NCBI GenBank assembly: GCA_027596075.1
Contig: JADGJC010000260.1
Span: 1 to 58,360 of the forward strand
Reading direction: 5' to 3'
Origin: Rhizophlyctis rosea
Lineage: Eukaryota; Chytridiomycota; Chytridiomycetes; Rhizophlyctidales; Rhizophlyctidaceae
DNA length: 58,360 bases
Below the pieces are notes generated by a model that saw only the letters and a program-made list of their open reading frames with translations, had not been told where the DNA came from and did no database searches. The position numbers and the translations under genes were made by a program. Shown piece by piece: positions 34,801 through 44,665 of the stretch (positions are counted from its first letter, which is position 1; the number at the start of each line of letters is the position of its first letter).

Positions 34801-36564
34801 GTCCTCCTCCCCTTCCTTTTGAAGACCATCTACCTTCAACCCAGCGGCGATCATCGCGTCGAGCTTGGCGCGTTGTTTTGCTTGGGCCGCTTTTTGGGCG
34901 GGTGTCAGGTATTGACCGGATTTCTTGAGTTCTTCGATCCTTTGCTATTGACAGAGAAGACGTAAAATTAGACATGCCTTCAACAACAAGTCCAAAAGCC
35001 TTGTCCATTTGCTAACCTTCTCCCTCTCCTTCTTGAGCCTCTTCGCCTCCTCCTTCCGCTTCTCTTCCTCCTCAGCAGCCCGCTGTTCCTCCTCAATCCT
35101 CCTCTTTTCCTCCTCCTCCTTCCGTCTCGCCTCCTCCTCAGCAGCTTGACGAGCAAGCATAGCCTCCCTCAAAGCCAATACCGCCGCGGTCGGCCTCTTT
35201 CCCTTCGGTGCAGGCGCTTCCTCCTCCTTCTTAGCTCCCTTCTTCTTCTTCTTCTTTTTCTTGTCGCCCTTCTCATCACCACCTTCCTCTTCCTCCTCGG
35301 CTTCCGCGGCGGGCTCAGGTGCAGCAGGTGCAGGAGGTTCTTCCTCGACAGGCGTCGAAGTGCCAGACGGTTTCTTCTCCGTAGCCTTCTTTGCAGCCTT
35401 TTGGCGTTCTTTTCGTTCCTTCTCCTTCTCCTTCTTCGACTTTAACCGGACTTCGCCCGTTTCAGCCTCGTCTTCGGCGGGTGGTGCGGCGGGAGTGGGA
35501 GCAGTAGTCTTTGTTGCTGCGGGAGGTTCGCCGGATTCGATGCTGGCAGCTATTGTGTCAAGCTCGTCGTCAAAGTCGCCACCCTTCTTGCCCTTCTTCC
35601 CCTTCTTTCCCTTCTTCGCTGGTTCCGCAGCGACGGGAGACGGTTCGGCATCCGGCTCGGCAGCCTCCTTGGCGGCCCCACCCTCAATTTCAGCTGCTAT
35701 TCTAGCCAGTTCATCGTCAAAGTCCCCACCACCGCCACCCTTGCCCTTCTTTCCCTTCTTCCCCTTCTTAGCTGGTACAGCATCCGCCACGGGTTCTTCG
35801 ACAACAGGAGCCGGCTCCTCGTCGTCCTCCTCTACCGCGCCCTTCTTTCCCTTCTTCCCCTTCTTAGCTTTTGTTGCAACAGGTGCGGGTGCTGGTTCAT
35901 CATCGTCCGATGGTAGCTCATCCCCGGCATCATCGCCCAACATGGCAAACGAAAACGCGCCACCCTTTTTGGACTTTGAGACAGGTGCCTGTACAATTTG
36001 CAAAAACAAGGCCGATATCGTAAGTAAACAAACCAAATATCCACATATGCTGTTGTTCACAGGATACAACAACTACGAATCGAAACAAGAAACTACTCCA
36101 CACCCTACCTCATCATCACTATCAAAATCAACCTGCTTCCCCTTCTTCTTGCCTGCCTTCTTCTTAGGCAAATCGACACCATCCTTCTCTGCCTCCAACC
36201 TTGCCAAAATCGCAGCAGCATCCTCCTCCTCACTATCGAAGTCCTTGTTCTTCTTCTTCTTCTTGTCCTTCTTGCCCCGCTTGGCTAATGTCGCCATCAA
36301 CCCGCCGAGATCGTTGCCTTCTTCATCTTTGTTGAAGTCGCCTTCCTCCTCGCCGTTGGCGTTTTCGGGTTGAGGAGTGCTGGGTTCTTCGGGAGCGGCG
36401 GTGTCGAATGAGAGTTCAACTTCGGAGTCGGAGTCGGCGCGGGCGGCGCTGGTGGTTTGGAAGGGTATGTTTTAGTGCGAGGGTTCAGTGTGACAGTTGA
36501 GAGGTGTTCAGGATACATACGCTTTACCACCACCCTTCTTTTGTTGACCCTTCTTCTTCGCCAT
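31822..36564 (-). CDS. FUN12: translation initiation factor eIF5B
   Basis: Ribosome-dependent GTPase that joins the 60S and 40S subunits. N-terminus: [15 protein letters not shown] at 36564, an intron, then a very long Lys/Glu-rich charged region (exons in 36450-34000) with repeated KKGKKGKKG blocks. The G domain begins near 33880: [20 protein letters not shown] (P-loop), [13 protein letters not shown] (switch 1), DTPGHESF (switch 2) and NKIDR. Domains II-IV follow, with [20 protein letters not shown] and the conserved [16 protein letters not shown] end at 31822. The last introns are 32193-32340 and about 31930-32018. The C-terminal helix binds eIF1A. All GTPase motifs are intact. In the charged half, short exons may be misjoined, but the frame is open throughout. 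Symbol by analogy with yeast. Confidence 0.95.
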
Positions 36565-37364
36565 TGTTATGTATGGTTATTTCAATATACCCGCTGACCG
36601 TATGGGGGGTTGACTTATATATAGATACCCCAGCAACGGTTGCTTGAACCCAGATCAAATTTGACAAAATGACGACAGGCAGAGGTGTACTGTGCGGGGT
36701 CGTCACTCTTTTTGCTTTCCCACACACCACCCACATACACACAAACGCGAGATGGCCCAAAAATATATGCGGCACAGTCATAATTGGATGGAGTGTGGCA
36801 AAGTTACATGGCTTGTGTGACATTGTGGTCGGTTATTTTAGGATGCATTCAATTTCGGTTGACACCCCGTAACCGCCAACCAAACAAATTAGGAATTTGA
36901 ATCTTATTTCCCTCACCTTCTTACAATTCTTCCACAATCTACAAGTTCTCACGATCTACACGCTCCCCACAAGTGGCATGTCCTCACATTCCACTTGCTC
37001 CCACTCTCTATTGCTCACCACACCTCAATTTCTCCCTGCTTTCGGCGCATGAGCCCCGACCAAAGACTCTGGCAAAGTCTCAGCTAGCGAAACTTGAAGT
37101 TCACTCAATTCACAGTTGTTTGAATAGGTGAGTGCTCTTCTGCTTGTGTTTTGATGGATGGATGGGTGGGTGGGCGGGCAGTTGATTCCTGTATGCGCTT
37201 TTGCTGAACTCTGTCCTCAACCGCAGCTCACCCTCATTCGCACAACCACGTCCTCCTCCCATTTCGCCAATTCTCGGATACTACGACCATATCAGAATCT
37301 GTTGAACGTGCCGCACGAGCTGCCTGGCTTAAGTGCTGGATCCAACGCTGGAGCGTGACCACAA
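36565..37364. other. eIF5B promoter and adjacent non-coding sequence
   Basis: TATATATAG at about 36617-36625 lies about 55 bases upstream of the eIF5B start on the opposite reading and could serve as its TATA box. The rest is C/A-rich without a recognised gene. Confidence 0.4.
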
Positions 37365-37455
37365 TGGCAGCCCCTCTTTTTGAGGGGACGGCTACTTTGG
37401 GCCTACGGCCTAACCTTGTAGTCAGAGCACGACTTTGGGCCTACGGCCTACTGTC
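37365..37455 (+). repeat. structured repeat module, copy A
   Basis: Contains the perfect hairpin CCCCTC-TTTTT-GAGGGG (37371-37387), then two copies of GGGCCTACGGCC (37399-37410 and 37437-37448), each an inverted repeat with a three-base loop, separated by AGAGCACGACTT, and ends CTACTGTCAC. The same order occurs in copy B. Confidence 0.7.
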
Positions 37456-37676
37456 ACACCACGTGCTGCTGGTTGGTCTGCGCGTGAAGTAAAGGGTTCT
37501 GTCGGCGTTGCCTTGCATCGTCGGCGATCAGAGCTACTTTGCTCCCAGTGGCGGATAGGGAGGAGTAGGAAAGGGTTGGGCATTGGTAACCTCCTCCCAC
37601 CAGTTTTGTAGTTCGATTCTGTGTCCACATCAATCCATCATGAAATGAGAAGGGAAGCAACCTCGCGGCGCACGAA

Positions 37677-37775
37677 GTGCTCGCCATCCCCTCTGTTTGA
37701 GGGGATAGCTCTGCTGGGCCTACGGCCTCACTGTGGCGAGAGCACGGACTTTGGGCCTAGGGCCCACTGTCACTT
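37677..37775 (+). repeat. structured repeat module, copy B
   Basis: Hairpin CCCCTC-TGTTT-GAGGGG (37688-37704) with the loop changed but the stem unchanged, then GGGCCTACGGCC (37716-37727), GAGAGCACGGACTTT, GGGCCTAGGGCCC (37753-37765) and CACTGTCAC. It is collinear with copy A about 315 bases upstream. Non-coding on present evidence. Confidence 0.7.
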
Positions 37776-38089
37776 TGCTATCCGTGGGGTTGACTTCCGT
37801 GCAGGGAAACGCAAGTACCAGGCTCAAGGATGAAGGACAATTTGCCTCCCTGCTTGCTATACGCTCAAGACCTCATTTCGCAAAAGTGGTGGATTTGCGG
37901 GGATGTGTCTAGACGGGGTTCGCATCTTCATCTCGGACCGTGGGGGTAAGGCGTCAAGTCCTTTTGTAGCTTCGAATTCATGGATCCAGAATACTAACTT
38001 TTCCCCTCCAGCACGCGCAAACAAAGAACCGCATCTCCATGGGCCGAATCCACCGCATCGCCGCATCGTCTTCCGCACCCTGGACGACT

Positions 38090-38276
38090 CATTCGGCATT
38101 CCCATCATCTGATGGTCGATTGCCCCCGGACTCGGCTATGAAGACTCATCGGCATTCCCACCACCTGGTGGTCGAGTGCCCCCCGGACTACGCTCTTCAT
38201 TGGCATTCCCACCAACTGGTGGTCGAGTGTCACCGGACTTGGCCTTTCATTGGCATTCCCACCAACTGGTGGTAGC
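38090..38276 (+). repeat. tandem repeat of about 50-56 bases, four copies, each with a palindrome
   Basis: Unit: CATTGGCATTCCCACCAACT GGTGGTCGAGTG...CCCCGGACT. Palindromes at 38102-38115 (CCATCATCTGATGG), 38158-38171 (CCACCACCTGGTGG), 38209-38222 and 38259-38272 (both CCACCAACTGGTGG). Copy 1 differs in both arms in a way that keeps pairing (CCACCA/TGGTGG to CCATCA/TGATGG). Confidence 0.8.
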
Positions 38277-39348
38277 CACATTCAACCAGCTAAGTTCACA
38301 CATCGCTTTTTGTCCTTGGTTGACGAGCATCCTATGGGAGGCCGCAAACGAAATTGGAGGTTAAAGCTGGCTTGAGCCGGCGTTTCCTGGACCAGCGTAT
38401 TGCACAGGAATCTGTTATTGCCTCCCTAAACGGTCGCTGCCTTTTTGGAGCCCCTGACGGTCTCCTTTGGGCTCTGCTCGTCATTCAAGCTTTCTTGATG
38501 TGGAACTGATTCTTTTTTGCTTTCATATGTTGTCCCCTTGCGCCCCCAACGGGCGGTCGGCGGCCGACCTTGCAAGTTCCAACTGGCAACTTCGTCTCAA
38601 CAGCTCAGACCAAGTACATTTTGTGGTGGGCCAATGTTGCAGCGAGCAATGTGGTTGACAAGTGCAGTCGGCATTCCGAGATGCTCTTTTTGAGTCATCA
38701 TATCCGCCCCACCTTCGTTCGCGTGCGTGGGTATTAAGTTGTGGTTTGCTTCGTTCTCACGTCTTGAGGGGAGGCTAATATCAGGAAAGACGAAAGAAGA
38801 CGTAAACGCACACGGAGACAAAGATGCATGAAATGAGATGAGACCAGTGGTGAGGAGCAAGCGTACGACAAGCGACTAGTGCGGCATTCGGCACGTTTAC
38901 GGTCGACTGACTAATTGCAGAGAACCACACTCAAGTCCGAGGGAAGCTTGGAGAATTCCGAGTACTTCGATTTGAGAAAAAATACAAAGTCCTTGGCTAT
39001 AGGCTATGGGTTCAAATCCCAACAGGGATCATCACAAATTGAGGAGACGTTGTTCTCAATTGCGAAAGGTTGAGAATTGCATTTGCTTTGTACCAATTCT
39101 TCGGACTTATGCCGTCCACATTGTACATGTACAGCTAGATATTCTTTGATTCATTGGTTGCCCATTCGTAGATCACTATTCTTGTTGACGATCACCGTCA
39201 TATACCAGTACATCATCGTTATACCAAATGACATAGTCAAAACAAAAAAACATCCAACATATTATTGTTTTTTCAAAATGTTTCATATACATCCATTCAT
39301 TGAATATTCACATAGACCAAAAATCAAAAACCTGAACGCATTCCCTCC
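38277..39348. other. no gene seen; one tRNA B-box-like site
   Basis: A TGGGTTCAAATCCCA sequence at about 39008-39022 looks like a T-arm with a B box, but no matching acceptor or anticodon arm was found, so no tRNA is called. Otherwise unannotated. Confidence 0.35.
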
Positions 39349-41944
39349 CTACCCCTCTTTTAACCCAACGACCGCAACCTCCTGCCCTCCCCCACCCCCA
39401 ACAACAACACTAGCCTCCTTCCAAGCAGCCCGAATAATATCCCTCCTCTTCAAATACTCCATCCCCGAAATCTCCCCACCAGCCAACAACCTCTCCAACT
39501 CCGACTCCGCAGCCTGCAACGGCGTTGCGGAATACCCAGGAATGACCCCTGCAGTCTCCGGAGTGATCGTTCCCACACTCGACGGTGACATTGGTGAAAG
39601 CGGTGTGATGGGGTCAATGGGACCGGCTATGGATGATTGTTGTAACTGAGGGGTTGGGGTGGATTTGGAGTCTTGGATGATTGGGTGCGGGTGGGGAGGG
39701 ACGATTTCTTCGCCGGTGTAGACTTCGCCTAAGGAGTTGCCGGGTACGAAGCCTTTGTCGTTGGTACCAAGTTTGAGTCCTAGACACCACCCATCATCGA
39801 AGCTTTCCAACACCTCAATTACATCCCCAATCTCCAGTGAGAGCTCGTCGTCACGAAGGGGAGCGTACGGGTGAATAACAGGATGACGGGGTCGCTTGGC
39901 ATCGGGTTTCTTAGAATCGACCTCAGATGGATCGGTTATGGTCGCCGATGAGAGGGGTAGGGAGGCTGGGTCTCGTATCCCAAACTCTGCTACCACGTCA
40001 GCGTATGCTGGAGGGAGGATGTCTGGAATTGAGACGGGGAGGCCAGCAGGCACAGAAGCCGGCGCAACATGTGGAGACGCCAGAGCCGCAACACCTCCCG
40101 GAGGCATACGCGGACTAGACCCCCCACTACTCTGACTCCCCTGCGTAAGCTTCCTCACAACATCCGCCGACCCACCACTCTGCACAGACGAAAGGGTCGA
40201 AGTCCTAGACGGAACCCCGTCCACAACACCCTTCCCCCTCTTCTCCTCAACCTGCACCCTCCGCACCTCATCCATCAACTCCTCCACCCCACCACCACCA
40301 CCAACATCCATCCCAACCTCCCTCATACTCTCCAATATAGCCCTCCGCACATTCTCATCTTCCTCCTCCTCCAACGTAGGTCCCTCCCCCGCACGTCCAC
40401 TGGGCCCACCAACATCAACTCCACCCACCCCACCACCACTCCCACCCGCACCTCCCCGACTATCCCTCATACTAGCCTCAATAGCCCTCCTAACCATCTC
40501 CTCCTCATCCATTTCCCCCCCACCCGCACCCAAAACCCCACCAGCCCCACCACCCCCACCCCCACTCCCACTCCCCACCCCGTCCTCCCCCCCATCCTTC
40601 TCACTAGCTTCAACAATCAACCAGGGATACTCTCCAGTTAGTTCTTCCATCATGGTCGGCGTACAGGGGAGGATTGTGACGTCCTTTTCGAAGGTCATGT
40701 CGTCTGTTTTGGCGGAAATGACGGTTATGATTACGGTGTGGGATACGGTTATACAGGGTGTTTGGGATGTTGGGATGATGGAGAGGTGGGTTGTGGGTTT
40801 TACGTCGGGGGAGGTGGATGTGGAGGAGGTGGTGGTGTTGGAGGGGGAGGGGAAGGGCCATAGCGGGGTTTTGAGAAAGACCTTTGAAAATCAACAAGAA
40901 AAAACATAAGTCAAAGTCAAAAAAACAAAGGAACACAAAAGCCGCTCAGAAATTTTGCTCCCCATACCTTATCCGTAAAAACCGGCCCATAAACCCCATG
41001 ACTCCAATGCTCCGTATGCCCCTTCGGCACAACCCGAAACCAACTAATCAACGTACTCGTGCTCTCCCACTTCTCCCCCGCAGCACCAAAGAGACACACC
41101 CGTTCCCGTAACTCAAACCGCACTTTCTGCAGTCTATCCGCGTACTTTCGTTTCTTGTCACCGGGAAACGCCAGACGAAATTCGAAGGGAAAGACTCGGC
41201 CGGGTATGATGACTGAGGGATGGGACATGGAGTATGCAATAGTGGAAGAGGAAGAGACACCTTCGTATCTGATTGCGTCTTCAGCAGAGAAGCGGAGGAC
41301 TAGAGGAGCGGGGAAGGAGGGGACACGGATACGGAGACAGCGAGCTTGGACTTCGTTGTTATGTCCATAAACCGTCACCGTCAACTCATACCTCGTCCCA
41401 CTCTCATGTTGTGTCGCTGTCGTTACACCACTCTGACTCAAACTAGGCTTAAACTCCACCGAAGGCGGTAAACTCGACACAATACTCGACGGAATATCAA
41501 TACGGAAGGGAATGTCGCGGATGGATGTGGGGGGGAGGACGGCACCGCCTGATGGGTCGGCGCGGGAGACGGGGGTTTGGGAGAGGTCTAGGATGAGGAT
41601 TTTGTGTTGGGTTGTGGAGGAAGGGGAGCGGGAGAATGTTGTTCCTTTTAGGGCTACGGAGACTTGGTAGATTGTTTTTATGTGGGAGCGGGAGGGGTTG
41701 TGGAGGCGGACTATGCCTGTGTTGTCGATTGGGATTGGGGGATTTAGGGGAATTTTGATTGGTTAGAGGGGATGTGTAGTGGTTTAGGGAAGTGGGGGTT
41801 GCGTTTCTACTTACCCTGCAAGTATACTTCACCTCCCAACCCCGGGAACCCGCTCAGAACTGGGCCTTCGGGCTCGTTTCTTGCACCTGTGACCACCACC
41901 TGCATAACCATTGGCAGCTCGCCATTGAAGTTGCTGCCGTACAT
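39349..41944 (-). CDS. alpha-arrestin fused to PPxY, two UIMs, SH3 and a SHOCT-like tail
   Basis: Three exons: 41944-41815, 41716-40968 and 40881-39349; 2412 bases, 803 residues. Alpha-arrestins are adaptors that bring Nedd4/Rsp5-type ubiquitin ligases to membrane cargo. The arrestin fold spans roughly residues 1-360: an IVRLHNPSRSHIKTIYQ strand, FRIDIPSS, SYSMSHPSVIIPGRVFPFEF, and RVCLFGAAGEKWEST. Then come a poly-Gly/Ser linker, two ubiquitin-interacting-motif-like helices (EEMVRRAIEASMRDS and DENVRRAILESMREV), a PPAY motif (DILPPAYADVV) that fits the ligase WW-domain ligand PPxY, an SH3 domain (HPYAPLRDDELSLEIGDVIE, then WCLGLK and GFVPGN), and a tail ELERLLAGGEISGMEYLKRR like the SHOCT motif. 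The combination in one chain is unusual. Introns are 98 and 86 bases, the first with a CTCTAAC branch site. Confidence 0.82.
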
Positions 41945-43142
41945 TATGAGCCCAGGGTGCAAATGACTAATAGAGGTTGGGCTCTATAAGCTCGCACTGC
42001 TGGAGTGGCGTAGCTTTCGGGGACGGTAAACAAACAATGCTCTCAAATGGGATGTAAATGCAATTTATGACTTTTAGGAGTCAACCACTCCAGATGTTAT
42101 AGCTTCATTGAACGACCCAAACAGGGGACCGACATGAGCGTGGACACAGACACCCGAAAATATAAGGGGGGAAGAACGAAGAACGAAGTGTGGAGACAAC
42201 TTGTGAACGCAGTCACAAAGCCGACGCAATTTTAGGCCATTTTGCAGGAGTTGGGAAAAGCGCGCCTTGTTTTGGACAAGTCCGTCCACATTTGGGCGTC
42301 GCTTTTGATCGTGAATCTGATGGACAATCAGTCTCGTGACTTATTACGAGCCTCGCATTATGGGGCCTCAAGTATCGATAGTTCTGTTGGTAGGAATAGA
42401 ATTCGATGGTAGAAGGTTGTCGCCCGTCGTCAAGTAACAGTTTACACCCCGTGGTGCTTGATATGGTGGATGTGGGTAGGATGAAGGGATCGTCAGATAG
42501 GGGGTGCATGAAAGTGGTTGGAATGAACGACTTGGCGCTACATGCCAAGTCGGCGAGGCGACAAACTCCGAGGCCCCTCATGACATTTGAAGTGGGACCC
42601 GCGCGTTTTTTTTTTTTTTTGGCAAACACCCACATCTGAAACTTCCTCATTCAACTAAATACCACCGCCCATTTGCATGCAGGTACCGCCACAAAGCTGG
42701 AAAAGATGCGGGAGGTGTCACATAAATGAATCCCATCCCGAACTTTGTGCTCTCCGCATGATATGGCACTCCCGGCTTTTTTGCTATCGGTCCGCAACTG
42801 CGAATTGCCTCCGCTCCAACATCTTCAGGAAATGCGGCAGGGTATGTTGACACCACCTTCGTTTTGAACTAAATAGGTGTTTTCTCCTGAGTTATTTTGT
42901 TGTTACGATTGACATGATGCCCCGTTGCGGCCGAGGAAGACAATGATTCATGAAAATAGAGCACATGGTCAGTCTCATCTCGTGGATATTTGCCTTACCT
43001 ACCGAATCTCAGTATCAACCTGCTATGCATCACGACGTGACCGCCTGCCATCGCATCCGCATGCCTCCCCACCTGTCAAACAACCTGTCAAACCTGTCAA
43101 AATTCAGAACCCCTTTTTCATAGGTTTGACGTAACACAAAAA
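41945..43142. other. intergenic, nothing recognised
   Basis: Promoter side of the arrestin gene. Contains T-run 42607-42620 and a direct GTCAAACCTGTCAAA repeat at about 43075-43100. No gene seen. Confidence 0.35.
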
Positions 43143-43215
43143 GGGCACATGGTGAAGTGGACAACACGTCCGCCTCCGGAGCGGAAGATCGCAGGTTCGA
43201 TCCCTGCTGTGCTCG
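43143..43215 (+). tRNA. tRNA-Arg (anticodon CCG)
   Basis: Cloverleaf of 73 bases: acceptor GGGCACA pairs with TGTGCTC (one G-T), a short D-stem GTG/CAC, anticodon stem TCCGC/GCGGA with loop CTCCGGA giving anticodon CCG, T-arm GCAGG-TTCGATC-CCTGC, discriminator G. No intron. Run of five T at 43220-43224 is the Pol III terminator. Reads CGG codons. Confidence 0.93.
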
Positions 43216-43219
43216 ATAC

Positions 43220-43224
43220 TTTTT
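43220..43224 (+). terminator. Pol III terminator of tRNA-Arg
   Basis: TTTTT four bases after the tRNA discriminator base. Confidence 0.8.
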
Positions 43225-44665
43225 GATACGTCTGGGACTGGTTGGGAGCGATGATCGCGTTTGGTGGTTGGAAATTCGTGGATTTTTGTGGGTTTTTGAT
43301 TTTGCGAGGAGAATGGAGCGAAACTGCATTCTGGAGGGATATCTGTATGCGGAGGAGGGTCGAGCGGAATACTTTTGCTTTTGATGAACTAGTGAATTTA
43401 GGTAGTTGGGGGTTAAGGGACCAGGTAAAATCGGTCGTAAGTCGAACGTGATGCATGTGGAGACAAATTTGATTGATTTGGAAGACTGTTAGGCGACGTG
43501 GGTGGACTGTTAGAGGGAGGGATGGGGCAATGACATCCATTCGTTGTTTGGAATGTGGAGCCACTCGTACGGAGGCAGGTTTGTCATCGCTTCCGCCCAC
43601 ACACTTGGCATGGCAGTCCGACTGTCCTTTGTACATTTGATTCAGATATGCATCTTGAATACGAAACATTGTATCCTTCCGCCTATACGTTGTGATTCGC
43701 AGCCAGAGATTCCTGAACATCCCCTCTGGGCCTCTGGCCCATACATTTATGTATATGATGCAATACACTCATCACCATCTCATCAGCATCCTTTGAACCG
43801 CCGATACCAACAAGTCGTTAGGCATTGTGCGTTGTTTCAACACCCTTCTCAGCTGTTCATTGGGGGTTGGGGACGATGAAGGAAAGATCTCAAATGAAAC
43901 AAGGAAACAAACCGAGCATACTGGTGGTGTGACTGAAGATTCATTGCTCATGGGTATGGGAGGTGATGGGAAATTATTGCCTGCATTAATCCATCGCAGC
44001 GTAGCAAAACCAGCGCGCTACAATGGAATTTTGGGCGTGTGGAAACTGTGGAGCGTGGGAAAGAAGGGAAAGAGAGGAAGGAATGCAGTTTGTGACTTTT
44101 GTGCGCCCTTGTGGAGTTGAGAGAGTGGCTTAGATATGCATGGTGCAGATGCTTTTTGCTTGTGTCCTGCATCAGTCCACCCGATCCGGACACGCGCCCC
44201 CCACAAATGAAAATTGAAATCCCCCGGCCGTCTGTGCCCATCACAGTGCCCTTCAATCCAAACCATCACACAGGCAACCCGCTCTTTTCTCTTGTTCTCG
44301 CGTGGTCGTCAAATTGAGTGTCAAGTCGTGAAAGGAGACTGCTGGCATATTCCTGATTACACACTTTCATCTATTATATCCGTATCTATCTATCGTAACT
44401 TACGTACACGTATCGGGCATATTTGGGATACTAGCACATTTCCCCCTCATACCATAGCATACCATATACCACTGGCTGTCACCCACATCTGCAACCCAAC
44501 CTCCCACAAACTAGCATACACCCACCCCCAGTTTCCCACCCACGCGCGCATTTTCCCACGCCTTGACACCGCCATATCCACCCATACAAATACCCAAACT
44601 GCTCACGCGTCACTCACAGCACTCCTCAACACCGTCTCACACACTGACGGTACACCGTCATCAGC
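43225..44665. other. intergenic upstream of the polo kinase
   Basis: No gene recognised. Contains an inverted GGGCCTCTGGCCC at about 43726, similar in form to the GGGCC-N3-GGCC motifs at 37399-37765. Confidence 0.35.

Noticed and set aside
39000..39030. Possible tRNA around TGGGTTCAAATCCCA
   Set aside because: No acceptor, D or anticodon stem can be paired with it; only a T-arm or B-box-like word is present.
43118..43768. Minus-strand frame of 216 codons
   Set aside because: It runs antisense through the tRNA gene and has no recognisable product; a chance frame.
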